From positions 1 through 27,475 of the IMG/VR virus record IMGVR_UViG_3300014501_000057: a stretch of DNA of 27,475 nucleotides; one strand, given 5' to 3'. Position 1 is the stretch's first letter; each line of letters begins with the position of its first letter. A model generated the notes under the pieces. The model made no database searches. It was not told the origin of the DNA and worked only from the letters and a program-made list of their open reading frames with translations. Made by a program: the position numbers and the translations under genes. This document shows positions 15,751-23,714 of this stretch, piece after piece. The DNA is from a virus.

Positions 15751-16067
15751 CAGCTCGGAAACCGTTCGCGCACCGCGTTGAGTGCGACCATTAGCGCCGG
15801 GTCGCCGCCGACATCGGGATGGAACGCGGCCGCCAGCGACCGGTATAGACGCGACACATCGGGCGCTGCCGCGAGCGCCGCCGTCAGCCAGCCCTCGGCT
15901 GACGAGATCGCCCGTCGTCGCTGTTCGCGCTTCACGCATTCGGCCGACCACTGCGTGCCGTCCGAGAACGTCGCTGACGCGAGCGCGCCACATCCGCACG
16001 CGCAGACCGGAGCGTACGAGAACGTCAGGGTCCAACTGCTCGCGCCGTTGGTCGTCGAGCCGTTCAC
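15750..16067 (-). CDS. CxCxC cluster plus J-domain-like protein
   Basis: This is a 105-residue protein starting at GTG 16067, with GAGG six bases upstream, directly after the MuF stop. Residues 22-26 read CACGC, with C44 later, a possible metal site. Residues about 73-103 (RLYRSLAAAFHPDVGGDPAL) match helix II, the HPD turn (83-85) and the start of helix III of DnaJ-type J-domains, the part that contacts Hsp70/DnaK. The canonical helix I is short or missing. Coupled to a one-helix membrane protein downstream. It could recruit host DnaK for head assembly. A longer start at 16157 would run inside the MuF gene and lacks support. Confidence 0.7.
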   Translation of the reverse strand: MNGSTTNGASSWTLTFSYAPVCACGCGALASATFSDGTQWSAECVKREQRRRAISSAEGWLTAALAAAPDVSRLYRSLAAAFHPDVGGDPALMVALNAVRERFPS

Positions 16068-16068
16068 G

Positions 16069-16980
16069 TCAGTCCTCGCCGTCTTCGGGGTTGTTGCCCC
16101 GCGCTGCAGCTGCGCGATCCTCTTCGGTCCCGCGCCAGTCGCCCAGATCGTCGTCATCAGGCACCCAGACGCACCGGCAGTTCGGGTGAACGCTGCCGGG
16201 CTCGTCGTCGGGTAGATCGTCGATGTCGAAGACCTGGTCGTCGTACTGGGCGCAGATGTCGCACGGCTCGGCGGCCTGCCAGCGGACCTTTTGGACGGCG
16301 GCGGCCTGGTAGAGCGCCAGCTGACCCGTCACGGCCGCGCGCTGCAGCTCCGTGCGCGCGACCATCTTGAACCAGCTGTCGGCCGGTGTTTCGCGGACTG
16401 TGCCGTCGTCGCTGACGCTGCGCACGACCTCGAACGCCGCCTTGAGATTCGCGGCCGCGTCTTTCGAGCTCAGGCCGGCCGAGAGCGCGTCCTCGAGGAC
16501 CTGGTTGAGCGCCGCCTTGTCGCGCTCGTCGACGAGCGATCCGACATGCTCGGCGGCGTTCTTGACCTTGTCGATCGCCCACGTCGGCGGGACGTCGAAG
16601 CTGGCCGCGACGTCGAGCAGCTCGGCGGCATCGCCGTATGCGACGTGAACCAGGTCACTCATCGCGTCGTAGAGCGAATCGCTGTACGCAGCCGCGGTCA
16701 GCTCTGCGATCGCTTTGCGGATCGCCTCGATCTGCGCCTTTGTGAGCTGCGGTTTCTTTTCGGGCTCGGACTTCGCGGCGGTCGTCAGGCCGGCGGCCTT
16801 GAGGAACGCCTTGCAGGCCTTCTTGCGAACGCCTAGGAGATCGGGGACGAGTTCGTCGACGCGCTCAGTGACTTCGGCATCGGTGTCTTTGGCCGCGCCG
16901 GCGAAATCGCGCGCCGCCCTTCTGGGCCACCCCGCTCTTCGTCTTCGTAGGCGGCTTCGGCGGCGGATCGGGATTCGCAT
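16069..16980 (-). CDS. MuF-like minor head / head morphogenesis protein, 5' end uncertain
   Basis: The C-terminus carries the diagnostic MuF pattern: ARTELQRAA, then CDICAQYDDQ and VHPNCRCVWVPDD. Such proteins sit on the portal inside the head and assist assembly or DNA ejection. Clear coding begins at about 16910 with DFAGAAKDTDAEVTERVDEL. Upstream, this frame lies within the portal gene and reads as Arg-rich shadow, with no ribosome binding site at the possible starts (ATG 16980, GTG 17043). The good frame of the portal ends where the good MuF frame begins, so the two may be one fused gene split by a +1 shift (assembly error, mutation or programmed). The J-domain-like gene follows at once. 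Confidence 0.8.
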   Translation of the reverse strand: MRIPIRRRSRLRRRRAGWPRRAARDFAGAAKDTDAEVTERVDELVPDLLGVRKKACKAFLKAAGLTTAAKSEPEKKPQLTKAQIEAIRKAIAELTAAAYSDSLYDAMSDLVHVAYGDAAELLDVAASFDVPPTWAIDKVKNAAEHVGSLVDERDKAALNQVLEDALSAGLSSKDAAANLKAAFEVVRSVSDDGTVRETPADSWFKMVARTELQRAAVTGQLALYQAAAVQKVRWQAAEPCDICAQYDDQVFDIDDLPDDEPGSVHPNCRCVWVPDDDDLGDWRGTEEDRAAAARGNNPEDGED

Positions 16981-18379
16981 CGGGGTCCGGTGCGGGCTCC
17001 GGATCCGGCGCTGGTTCCGCGGCTGGATGGCCTGGCGGCGCACCGAACGGCATCGGCGGCGGTGCCGGTGACGCGACGGCCTGCGCGGATTTCAGCAGAC
17101 TGGCGACGATCGGCATGTCGAGATCGACGTCGGCCTTCGCGCTCTTGGGCAACTCCATCAGCGCCCGCGACTCCGCGACCGTTCCGCCCGCCTGCAGCAG
17201 CTGCACCGCGAACGGAATCGTCGACAGCCGGATCGCGTACTTGGCCTTGGGCTGAATCGCGAGGTCCGTGATGCCGAACTCGCGCATGATCGCGCGCGAG
17301 AGCGTCCGCCAAATGTAGCGGGCGCGCGGCATGACGCACTCTTCCTGGAACGTCTGGTCGTCGGCTTGCTTGCCGTTGCCGCCCAGCGTCCCTTCGGTGG
17401 TCATCAGCTTGGACTCGGGAACGTGGAACGTTGCGCACACCTCTTGGCGCGCGCGATCCTGAGCGTCCGAGAACTCCTCGTCTTGCTGCGGCGGGAAGCT
17501 GACCGTCCAGTCGCCGGCGAGCATCAGCGGCCGGGCGACGTTATCGCTGCCGGTCCGCGTCAGATCGATCTCGCGCTTGTTGTGCTCGAGATCGGTCTTG
17601 CTCATGCCCTTATTCGTCAGGATCACGCCCGAGCGCATCCCGTTGCGGAACTTGGCGGCCTCGCCTTTGCGCGCGCCCCAGTCGACACCCAGCGTAAGGT
17701 CGATCTCTTCGATCGGCGAGCCGCGGCCGAGCAGATCCTTGCCGCCTGCGCGCTTTCCGAAGATGATGTCCGCGGGCTTGTACTCGGTCGTGACGACCTT
17801 TGTGTTGACGCGCGTCTTCTGGACGAACTTCTTGATCGAGCGGCCGTCGTCGGCGAGCACCGGCGCGGTCGTGCGCGAATCCAGGCGCTCGAGGCCGACC
17901 ATCTTGCCCGTGCTCGGCAGGCGCAGAATGTGGACGTAAAAGTAACCGGAGACGTCGCGATCGAGCGCGATCTCCTCGACGAGGTCCTCGATGCACTGCT
18001 CGGGGTTGATCTGACCGAGCAGGATGCGCAGCGCCGCGACGATCGGGTCGCTGTCGACCGAATCCTGGTCGCGATCGTTACCGGGCGCGACGATGTCGTA
18101 GCCCGCGCCGCCGATCGTCTGCGAGATCAGCGAGGTCGCCGCGCCGATCCACGGGTGGTGGTTGGCGAAGTACCAGTAGAGCTCGGCCTGCGAGAGCGCC
18201 TTTGCGGTAAGCGCGTCGTCGGTCGAAGCGCCCAGGTAGCCCGCGATCGTCGTGACGGCCGAGTCCAGGACCATGCCCTTGGACGCGAAGTCTGAGATGC
18301 TGGTCGTCTCGCCCGATTTGAGCGACTGGAGATACCGCGACGCCGCCTCGACGGCCGCCGGCTCGACTTCGACGGGCAT
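16865..18379 (-). CDS. Portal protein
   Basis: This 504-residue protein resembles HK97-family portals: ELYWYFANHHPWIGAATSLI, DIVAPGNDRDQD, IEEIDLTLGVDWGARKGEA, FRNGMRSGVILTNKGMSKTD, RPLMLAGDWTVSF, then EVCATFHVPESKLM and GGNGKQADDQTFQEECVMP. The portal is the dodecameric ring at one head vertex through which DNA passes. The last ~70 residues are Pro-rich, and the final ~15 (FRRRGQRHRCRSH) look like out-of-frame sequence overlapping the MuF frame. ATG 18379 has GGAGG four bases upstream (cctcc on plus at 18384-18388). Terminase genes precede it, as usual. Confidence 0.92.
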   Translation of the reverse strand: MPVEVEPAAVEAASRYLQSLKSGETTSISDFASKGMVLDSAVTTIAGYLGASTDDALTAKALSQAELYWYFANHHPWIGAATSLISQTIGGAGYDIVAPGNDRDQDSVDSDPIVAALRILLGQINPEQCIEDLVEEIALDRDVSGYFYVHILRLPSTGKMVGLERLDSRTTAPVLADDGRSIKKFVQKTRVNTKVVTTEYKPADIIFGKRAGGKDLLGRGSPIEEIDLTLGVDWGARKGEAAKFRNGMRSGVILTNKGMSKTDLEHNKREIDLTRTGSDNVARPLMLAGDWTVSFPPQQDEEFSDAQDRARQEVCATFHVPESKLMTTEGTLGGNGKQADDQTFQEECVMPRARYIWRTLSRAIMREFGITDLAIQPKAKYAIRLSTIPFAVQLLQAGGTVAESRALMELPKSAKADVDLDMPIVASLLKSAQAVASPAPPPMPFGAPPGHPAAEPAPDPEPAPDPDANPDPPPKPPTKTKSGVAQKGGARFRRRGQRHRCRSH

Positions 18380-18436
18380 CGGACCTCCGGCGGTGGGTTG
18401 CGTGGGCGATTGAGCGAGCGGCGCTCGGGGCTGCGA

Positions 18437-19006
18437 TTACGTCAGGAGATCGCGTCCGCGTTCGGCCAGCTCGCGCAGCTCGTCGCCGTCGACGGCAATC
18501 GCACCAGCGTCAAGAGCGCCGGCGATGTCGACCAATAGCGCAGCTACCTGCGGCCCGCTCCCCGCGACGACAATAGCCTGAATTACTACGAAGCTGGGTA
18601 CGCCGTCGTAGAAGACGACTGTGGCCATGTGTAAGCTGCCATCGGGTTCGCGAATCAGCCGCGTCTCGATCGAGGGCTCGTTGGGCTCGTCCGAAGCCAC
18701 GGCTCGAACTGCGGCGTCGCTCGGTGCAGCGACCACGGCCGGCGCGTCATTGGCTCGCTCCGCGTCATCCTGCTCGGCCAACCGGCGCTGATACTCAGCG
18801 ACGTCGCCAACCGTCCCGCAGTCCGTGCACGGCGTCCCGACAAGCTCGGTGCCCTGGCGCGAGATGAAGCCGAGGTTTCTCTGCGCTTCCTTGTCGCCGC
18901 ACGTCTCGCACAGCGCCGCCCGCGGCTTCACGAGCAGCTCGCGCGAGCCGTTGCAGACGCAGCTCGCGTCGTGCGGCTCCAGCATCGGACACGGGATCGA
19001 TTTCAC
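18437..19006 (-). CDS. Cys-rich protein between terminase and portal, unknown
   Basis: This is a 189-residue protein starting at GTG 19006, with AAAGG seven bases upstream. The first ~70 residues contain three Cys groups (CPMLEPHDASCVCNG, CETCGD, CTDCG), probably two zinc ribbons. The middle is acidic and low complexity, and the C-terminal ~70 residues (HMATVVFYDGVPSFVVIQAI) form a separate beta/alpha segment ending in charged helices. No known family recognised. Placement between large terminase and portal is unusual but seen for small accessory genes. Confidence 0.72.
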   Translation of the reverse strand: MKSIPCPMLEPHDASCVCNGSRELLVKPRAALCETCGDKEAQRNLGFISRQGTELVGTPCTDCGTVGDVAEYQRRLAEQDDAERANDAPAVVAAPSDAAVRAVASDEPNEPSIETRLIREPDGSLHMATVVFYDGVPSFVVIQAIVVAGSGPQVAALLVDIAGALDAGAIAVDGDELRELAERGRDLLT

Positions 19007-19024
19007 GCAGTAGCCTTTCGCAAA

Positions 19025-20662
19025 TTACATCAGCCCGGTCATCGTGTACGACCGGGGCATCTGGCGGACTTGGTTTCCCATCCCGCGGCCCGTCACGAGA
19101 TCGTCGTGCTTGAGCGGCGCGGCTTCCGCGCGGCCCTTGGCCGTGATGATGAACGTCTTCATCTGCTCGCGCATCCGTGGGTCGATCGGCACGAAGGCGC
19201 CGTCGCGAAACGCGAGGTCGAGCGCGTCGAGCATCGGTGTTCGATTGGCGACCGACGTGTGCCAACCGGCCTTCTCATCGTCGGGGCTCACGAACAGGTT
19301 GGGGTAAACGTCACGCTCGAGCAGCGCGATCACCGCGTGGCCGTGGTTGTTGCGCTCGACGACGGCCAGCGCGTTGTTGTACTGGCGCCCGTAGCGGTCG
19401 ATCTGGCGAGCGAGCTCGTCGACGGTGATCCGCGAGAGCGAGACCGCGACGTCTTCGTTGGTCTCGCGGTCGATGATGCCCCAGGCGGTGTAGTCGGTCT
19501 TGCCGGCGTTCGCTCCCGCGACGGTCGAGCCGTTGGCCTCGCCGTCTTCGACGCCGCGCTCGATCCCCTCGGCCGGATCGGCCCACAGGATGTAGTCGCG
19601 GCCCGGCAGTGGGTCCTCGTAGATCCAGAGCGCGTCGCCTTCGTGCTTGCTGATCACGACGCCGTCGCCGATTGTGCGCAGCAGCTGCTGGTCGAACAGC
19701 GACCGGCCCGACGCGAGCCAGCAGCTGACAAAGTCCTCGGGATACTGCTCGAAGAAACGGTCCTTGAGCGACGACCGCTTCATGCGGCGCCACTTCCACA
19801 TCCCGGCGTCCAGCACGATGCCTTCGCGGGCCAGGTTCTCGGCGAGCGCCTTCTCTTCGTTGCCGTAACGTGCGTGCGAGCCGGTCGCGACCTCGGCGAC
19901 GATCTGCGCGGCTTCGTCCGGCGTGACCGGCAGCCGGTACATGCCGAACTCGAACCAGCGAAAGAAGATCAGCGTCCACTCGTTTTGACCGAGGTGCGCT
20001 TCCTGAGCGAGGTCGTAGAACTCGCCCTGCGCACCGAACGGCGTCGACTCGATCGTGATCTCGCCGGTCTCGATCGGCACGCCCTCGGCCGACGTGAGCA
20101 CGTCCGAGAGCGACGGATACCGCGACGCCTCCGAGAGGTGGAGACGGTTGATCGTCATCCCGTGGCCGAAGCTGCGATTGCCGGCGGTGCCGATGAAGTA
20201 GCGGCTGTCGGCCTCGGGATAGTAGAGCTCGCGGCGGTTCTGCGTCGCCCGGCGCCAGTGGAACAGCGGCTGTTTCGTACCCGGGACGCACATCTCGGGC
20301 AGCGAGTGGTGCTCGTAGAGGCGCGTCGCCATCTGGAAGAGCACCATCGTGGTCGGCAGATCGTGCGCCATCGTGACGGCGTACTGACCCGTGTACGTGC
20401 CGGTCAGAAAATCGTTCGTGCAGACCTCTTGGGTCGTGCAGCCCCACTGGCGGAACTTGACGATCAGATACCGGCGCAGCTTGCCGGCCAGAATCGCGGT
20501 CTCTTTAGCCTGGGCGAGCTTCCGCTGCTCCGGGCGCAGGTTGAACGGGATGATCCGTCCCGTCGCCTTGTCCCGGATTTTCTGCAGTGCTGTATAGGTC
20601 CCGAATGGGATCTCGACCGACTCCGGCCAAGGCCTCTGCGAGCCGCTGCTTGCGGAGCTCAT
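19025..20662 (-). CDS. terL: Terminase large subunit
   Basis: This 545-residue protein is the DNA-packaging motor: ATPase plus nuclease. The Walker A-like sequence K69-FRQWGCTT (about 69-77) is of the deviant terminase type. LHLSE with E178 is the Walker B, and ITIESTPFG (about 202-210) the coupling motif. In the nuclease domain, YILWADPAEGIERG, ALAVVERNNHG and the late KHDDLV supply the acidic metal-binding residues. ATG 20662 has GGAGG six bases upstream, so the gene begins well inside the small-subunit gene. No better start exists before the first conserved segment (IIPFNLRPEQRKLA). The protein appears complete. Confidence 0.95.
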   Translation of the reverse strand: MSSASSGSQRPWPESVEIPFGTYTALQKIRDKATGRIIPFNLRPEQRKLAQAKETAILAGKLRRYLIVKFRQWGCTTQEVCTNDFLTGTYTGQYAVTMAHDLPTTMVLFQMATRLYEHHSLPEMCVPGTKQPLFHWRRATQNRRELYYPEADSRYFIGTAGNRSFGHGMTINRLHLSEASRYPSLSDVLTSAEGVPIETGEITIESTPFGAQGEFYDLAQEAHLGQNEWTLIFFRWFEFGMYRLPVTPDEAAQIVAEVATGSHARYGNEEKALAENLAREGIVLDAGMWKWRRMKRSSLKDRFFEQYPEDFVSCWLASGRSLFDQQLLRTIGDGVVISKHEGDALWIYEDPLPGRDYILWADPAEGIERGVEDGEANGSTVAGANAGKTDYTAWGIIDRETNEDVAVSLSRITVDELARQIDRYGRQYNNALAVVERNNHGHAVIALLERDVYPNLFVSPDDEKAGWHTSVANRTPMLDALDLAFRDGAFVPIDPRMREQMKTFIITAKGRAEAAPLKHDDLVTGRGMGNQVRQMPRSYTMTGLM

Positions 20663-21080
20663 TGACGGCCTCCGGTGACATCCCGAGCTCAACGGTCACG
20701 CGATCGACGCCCAGCAGGCGCGCGCGGCGTTGCATAAAGCGCTCGGCGCTGCGCAACGCGCCGACGGCCCCGTTGACGTTCTTCTCCAAGCGCGCCGACG
20801 CGAGCAGGATGTAGCTCTGACGCGTACCCTCTTCAGCCTCCGCGAGCAGCCGTTTGCGCGACGCCTCCGTGTCGCTGTTGCGACGTTTCCAGCGCTCATA
20901 GACGTCGGCGATCATCCCTTGCGCCGTGCGCTTGTCGCCGATCTGAAGGTGCGGCTGGTTGGCCTCGATGAGGTCAGCGTTGACGAGCTTCATGATCTGG
21001 TTGGGCCGCTCGAAGCCCAGCAGCATCTTGTCTTCGACCAGGTCGACGATGTGCTCGTGGTCTGCGCGTGTACGCGCCAT
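20505..21080 (-). CDS. terS: Terminase small subunit-like protein
   Basis: This 191-residue, highly charged and mainly helical protein lies immediately upstream of terL. The N-terminus (DHEHIVDLVEDKMLLGFERP) could form the DNA-recognition helices. A central helix-rich region (LLASARLEKNVNGAVGALRS) fits an oligomerisation segment, and the Pro/Gly-rich end is probably flexible. ATG 21080 has GGAG six bases upstream. Its last 158 nt overlap terL in another frame with good third-position G/C in both. The call rests on position and composition, not on a specific motif. Confidence 0.75.
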   Translation of the reverse strand: MARTRADHEHIVDLVEDKMLLGFERPNQIMKLVNADLIEANQPHLQIGDKRTAQGMIADVYERWKRRNSDTEASRKRLLAEAEEGTRQSYILLASARLEKNVNGAVGALRSAERFMQRRARLLGVDRVTVELGMSPEAVNELRKQRLAEALAGVGRDPIRDLYSTAENPGQGDGTDHPVQPAPGAAEARPG

Positions 21081-21092
21081 CGGGGTCTCCTA

Positions 21093-21560
21093 CTACTTGC
21101 CGATCCCGATCGCCGAGAACGTGAACGACGGCGTCGTGCCCGTGATCGTCCATCGCAGGCGGACCGTGTCGCCAAAGAGGACCGCCGGCGTTGCCGCCGT
21201 GCCGGCGCCGAGCTGGATGATTTGCGTTCCGGTCGCCGTGATTGCGGCGCCGGAGGCGATCTGGAACCAGGTCGTGCCGCCGTCGCTCGAGGTGTCGACG
21301 AAACACGTCAGCGTCGGCGACCCGGTGCCCGAGACGGCCGTGACGTTGAGCAGCAGCAGAAACTCGCGGTAGGAACCGACCGCGACCGCGGCGCTCGTTC
21401 CGCCGGCGGTCTGCGCGGCGGAGCCCTCGACGGTCGTGCGCTGCGCGGCCGCGCCGACGGTCTTCATGTTGCCGAAGGCGTCGTAGTACTGGGCGCCGGC
21501 CGGCGACGCGGTCGCGAGCGCGAGGATCGCGACGAGCGCGATCTGCAGGCGGTGGATCAT
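21093..21560 (-). CDS. Secreted beta-rich protein with signal peptide
   Basis: This is a 155-residue protein. Residues 1-23 (MIHRLQIALVAILALATASP, then AGA before Gln24) are a clear signal peptide with probable cleavage at AGA-Q. The mature part is Thr/Ala/Gly-rich and beta-sandwich-like (REFLLLLNVTAVSGTGSPTL, SDGGTTWFQIASG). ATG 21560 has AGGAG five bases upstream and is preferred over GTG 21587, which overlaps the ParB-like stop. A Sec-exported protein between a ParB-like gene and terminase is odd for a packaging region. It may act at the lysogen surface or periplasm, or be a virion protein with a signal-like N-terminus. Confidence 0.75.
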   Translation of the reverse strand: MIHRLQIALVAILALATASPAGAQYYDAFGNMKTVGAAAQRTTVEGSAAQTAGGTSAAVAVGSYREFLLLLNVTAVSGTGSPTLTCFVDTSSDGGTTWFQIASGAAITATGTQIIQLGAGTAATPAVLFGDTVRLRWTITGTTPSFTFSAIGIGK

Positions 21561-21583
21561 GGTGGCTCCTATCGGTCGGTCGT

Positions 21584-22192
21584 TCACGCGTTGGCCTCGG
21601 ACTCGATGTACGCGACGCAGAGTCGCTCGAGGATGATGCCGTTGCGCAGTTGCTCGCCCTTGCGGCCGCGGGCGGGTTTCTCGATCTGGTCGCGCATCAT
21701 CTCGAGCGCCTGGTCGATCGTCAGCCGCTGGAGCTCGGTCACGAGGAACCGCAGCGCCTCGGGCTTGGCGTTGACGGCGGGCTCCGGATCTTCGTCCTTC
21801 GCCTTGGGCATCAGCGCATCGAAGCGCAGCTCGGCGAACGCGTCTGGATCGAGGCCGCGGATCTCGGTGAGCAGGCCGGCCAGGTCGTCCGTGAAGCTGC
21901 CGGCGAGATGCGGGCTGTTCAGCGCGACGTTGAGCGCCTTCTCGGCGACGGGCTCAAGGTCGACGAAGGTCACCCAGCACTCTTTGTGGCCGAGCTTCTG
22001 CATCGCAAGCGCGCGCTGGTGGCCGCCGACTGTGAAGCCGGTCCGCACGTTGACGATGACGTCCTGGACCTGGCCGAACCGGCTGATCGAGTCCATCAGC
22101 GCGTTGAGCGACTTCTCGTCGATCGTGCGCGGGTTGTACGGCGCCGGGACCAGGTCGGCGATCTTGCGGTGCTCGCGGCGAAGGGCTTTCAT
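21584..22192 (-). CDS. ParB/Srx-fold nuclease-like protein
   Basis: This is a 202-residue protein. IADLVPAPYNPRTIDEKSLN (NPR at 20-22), then PVQ-like FGQVQDVIVNVRTG and VGGHQRALAMQKLG (GGHQR at 56-60) form the N-terminal ParB/sulfiredoxin-type nucleotide-binding fold. The helix-turn-helix DNA-binding domain of true chromosome-partition ParB is not evident; the C-terminus is a different helical region ending in ERLCVAYIESEANA. Phages often encode such proteins near terminase or DNA methylase genes, with proposed roles in DNA modification or packaging. ATG 22192 overlaps the upstream stop (ATGA). Confidence 0.85.
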   Translation of the reverse strand: MKALRREHRKIADLVPAPYNPRTIDEKSLNALMDSISRFGQVQDVIVNVRTGFTVGGHQRALAMQKLGHKECWVTFVDLEPVAEKALNVALNSPHLAGSFTDDLAGLLTEIRGLDPDAFAELRFDALMPKAKDEDPEPAVNAKPEALRFLVTELQRLTIDQALEMMRDQIEKPARGRKGEQLRNGIILERLCVAYIESEANA

Positions 22193-22818
22193 CGCGCCGT
22201 GTCCACCCACAGGACGTAGTTCTGATCGGCGCTTGGCGCTTCGGGGGGCCGGGGCGGAGCCATCTCCGACGCGGCTGAGACGGCTGAGACGGGTCGAATG
22301 GCGACAAAAGGCCGCGGTCGCTGCAGGCGGCGCGCCCGCAGAATCGCGATCACGACGTCGCGTTGCTCGCGCGTCACCGGAATCACCCACTGGATGCCGC
22401 CGGCGCGCCACTCGACATAGCCGTCCGGGACGATGAAGCGCGGCGGTGCGAGCGAGACGATGCCGGTGCGCTCGTCCAGTACTTCCCACGGACCGGCCGC
22501 GCTTCGGTTAAGGTCATCGAAGATCGGTCGGGCCAGGAATGCCGACCGAATTCGGTCGTACGAGCAATCCGCCGGCGCGAACGCGAGGTAGAACGCCATG
22601 CGCGCTCGGAACGTCGTCATCGCCCGCGAGCGTCGACGGTGGCAGCGCCGGTGTCCGGACTGTTCGGCGCGCGCCGTGAAGCCGCTGCGGCTGGCCAGCA
22701 TGCGCATCCGCGGTAGGGCTGCGCGTTGGGCCGACGTCGATTCGCCGCGGCCAAGGATCTCGAAGAAGCGCGCGCACTCGCCGCGGCGGCGCTGGGCCAT
22801 CAGCTTGCGGCGGGTCAC
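22189..22818 (-). CDS. Basic protein of unknown function
   Basis: This 209-residue ORF starts at GTG 22818, overlapping the previous stop (GTGA). Third-position G/C is high from the first codon, which supports this start over the ATG at residue 67. The N-terminal ~65 residues are Arg-rich (SGHRRCHRRRSRAM), suggesting nucleic-acid binding. The remainder has WEVLDERTGIVSLAPPRFIV, YVEWRAGGIQWVIPV and an Arg-rich helix, and the tail is Pro-rich. No family recognised. It is part of the tightly overlapped run leading to the ParB-like gene. Confidence 0.68.
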   Translation of the reverse strand: MTRRKLMAQRRRGECARFFEILGRGESTSAQRAALPRMRMLASRSGFTARAEQSGHRRCHRRRSRAMTTFRARMAFYLAFAPADCSYDRIRSAFLARPIFDDLNRSAAGPWEVLDERTGIVSLAPPRFIVPDGYVEWRAGGIQWVIPVTREQRDVVIAILRARRLQRPRPFVAIRPVSAVSAASEMAPPRPPEAPSADQNYVLWVDTAR

Positions 22819-23237
22819 GAAGCCCGCCTCGCCCGACGGTACTCCTCGATCGAAGCCACCTTCTCGTCCCGCGGCTCACCGACGAACTTGCGAACCTCGG
22901 CGTTGTAGGCCGCGATGATCGACTCGGTCATCCCGCGCGGCCAGCTGCCGATCTGGTCGGGAACCTCGACCTCGTCTGGGTCGCAGCCCCGCACGGCCGC
23001 CGCCACGTATCGGTAGATCTCCGCGCTCACGAAGTCGTCGAGCGCAGCGCCCTCGATGGCGGGAAGGAGCAACGCGAGCCGCGCGCGCTCGTCGCCCGGC
23101 GGGAACAACCCGATGACGTGCACGATCGGGGCGTCGCCCGTCGGCTGACCCAGCGCATACTCGACGGTTCGTCCGTCGATCCAGACCGCACCCGGCGAAA
23201 CTCGCGACGTGAACCCGGGTGGCTTAGTCGTCGTCAC
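22815..23237 (-). CDS. Hypothetical protein
   Basis: This 140-residue protein starts at GTG 23237 with GAGGAA seven bases upstream, overlapping the previous gene by 14 nt. The first half is beta-rich (AVWIDGRTVEYALGQPTGDA, IVHVIGLFPPGDE); the second half is helical and acidic (LDDFVSAEIYRYVAAAVRGC) and ends with basic helices (SIEEYRRARRAS). No recognised domain. It is joined by short overlaps to its neighbours, so it belongs to the same transcription and translation unit. Confidence 0.72.
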   Translation of the reverse strand: MTTTKPPGFTSRVSPGAVWIDGRTVEYALGQPTGDAPIVHVIGLFPPGDERARLALLLPAIEGAALDDFVSAEIYRYVAAAVRGCDPDEVEVPDQIGSWPRGMTESIIAAYNAEVRKFVGEPRDEKVASIEEYRRARRAS

Positions 23238-23484
23238 GCAGTCGTTCCTCGTCGGGATCGGCGTCGTTGCCGTTCAGGTTGGCGACGACGTTGCCGTACG
23301 TCGATCCGCAGCCGTCGTCGTCGAACTCGGGATTGCCGCACGGGCAGCCGGTCGGCGCGTGCGGCTCGATCCCGCCCGGCCCGCTGTCGGGGACATCGAA
23401 CGGATCGCCCGGACACGGGCCGTCGTGGACCTGGTGCGGGCAGTCGACGCAGTCGTCGGGGACGAAGACGATCGGCTCGCTCAT
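23224..23484 (-). CDS. Small acidic Cys-rich protein
   Basis: This 86-residue protein starts at ATG 23484, overlapping the previous stop (ATGA). It contains CVDCPHQVHDGPCPGD near residue 12 and CPCGNPEFDDDGCG in the middle, with an acidic Asp/Asn-rich end. The Cys/His spacing resembles small zinc-binding phage proteins that act as adaptors or nucleic-acid binders. Function unknown. Confidence 0.75.
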   Translation of the reverse strand: MSEPIVFVPDDCVDCPHQVHDGPCPGDPFDVPDSGPGGIEPHAPTGCPCGNPEFDDDGCGSTYGNVVANLNGNDADPDEERLRDDD

Positions 23485-23714
23485 CCGACCATCCCGTACA
23501 TCGTCCACTTCTCGCGCGTCGCCGGCGAAGCGGTGAACAGGAACGCCGTCAGATCGCAGAACGGACACCGGCACGCGTAGGTGACCTCGATCGACAGAGC
23601 GCAGCAGCGGGCGCAACGGGCGGCCGTCGCCCAGATCTTGCCGTCGCGCACGTTACGGAACGCGTCGTCGAGGTGCTCGATCCGGCGCCACATCCAGTCG
23701 ACCGGCTCGGCCAT
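23481..23714 (-). CDS. Small zinc-ribbon-like protein
   Basis: This 77-residue ORF starts at ATG 23714 with GGGAG eight bases upstream. Residues about 30-55 carry CARCC ... CRCPFC, a four-Cys arrangement like a zinc ribbon, after a charged helix (WMWRRIEHLDDAFRNVRDGK). The same frame stays open upstream and looks coding back to about 23790 (ATG 23786, no ribosome binding site), so the true protein may be longer. It overlaps the next gene by four bases. Confidence 0.68.
   Translation of the reverse strand: MAEPVDWMWRRIEHLDDAFRNVRDGKIWATAARCARCCALSIEVTYACRCPFCDLTAFLFTASPATREKWTMYGMVG

Noticed and set aside
18971-20665. 564-residue plus-strand ORF
   Set aside because: Antisense to terL, whose motifs fix the true frame.
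20730-22436. 568-residue plus-strand ORF
   Set aside because: Antisense across terS, the exported protein and the ParB-like gene; low-complexity shadow.
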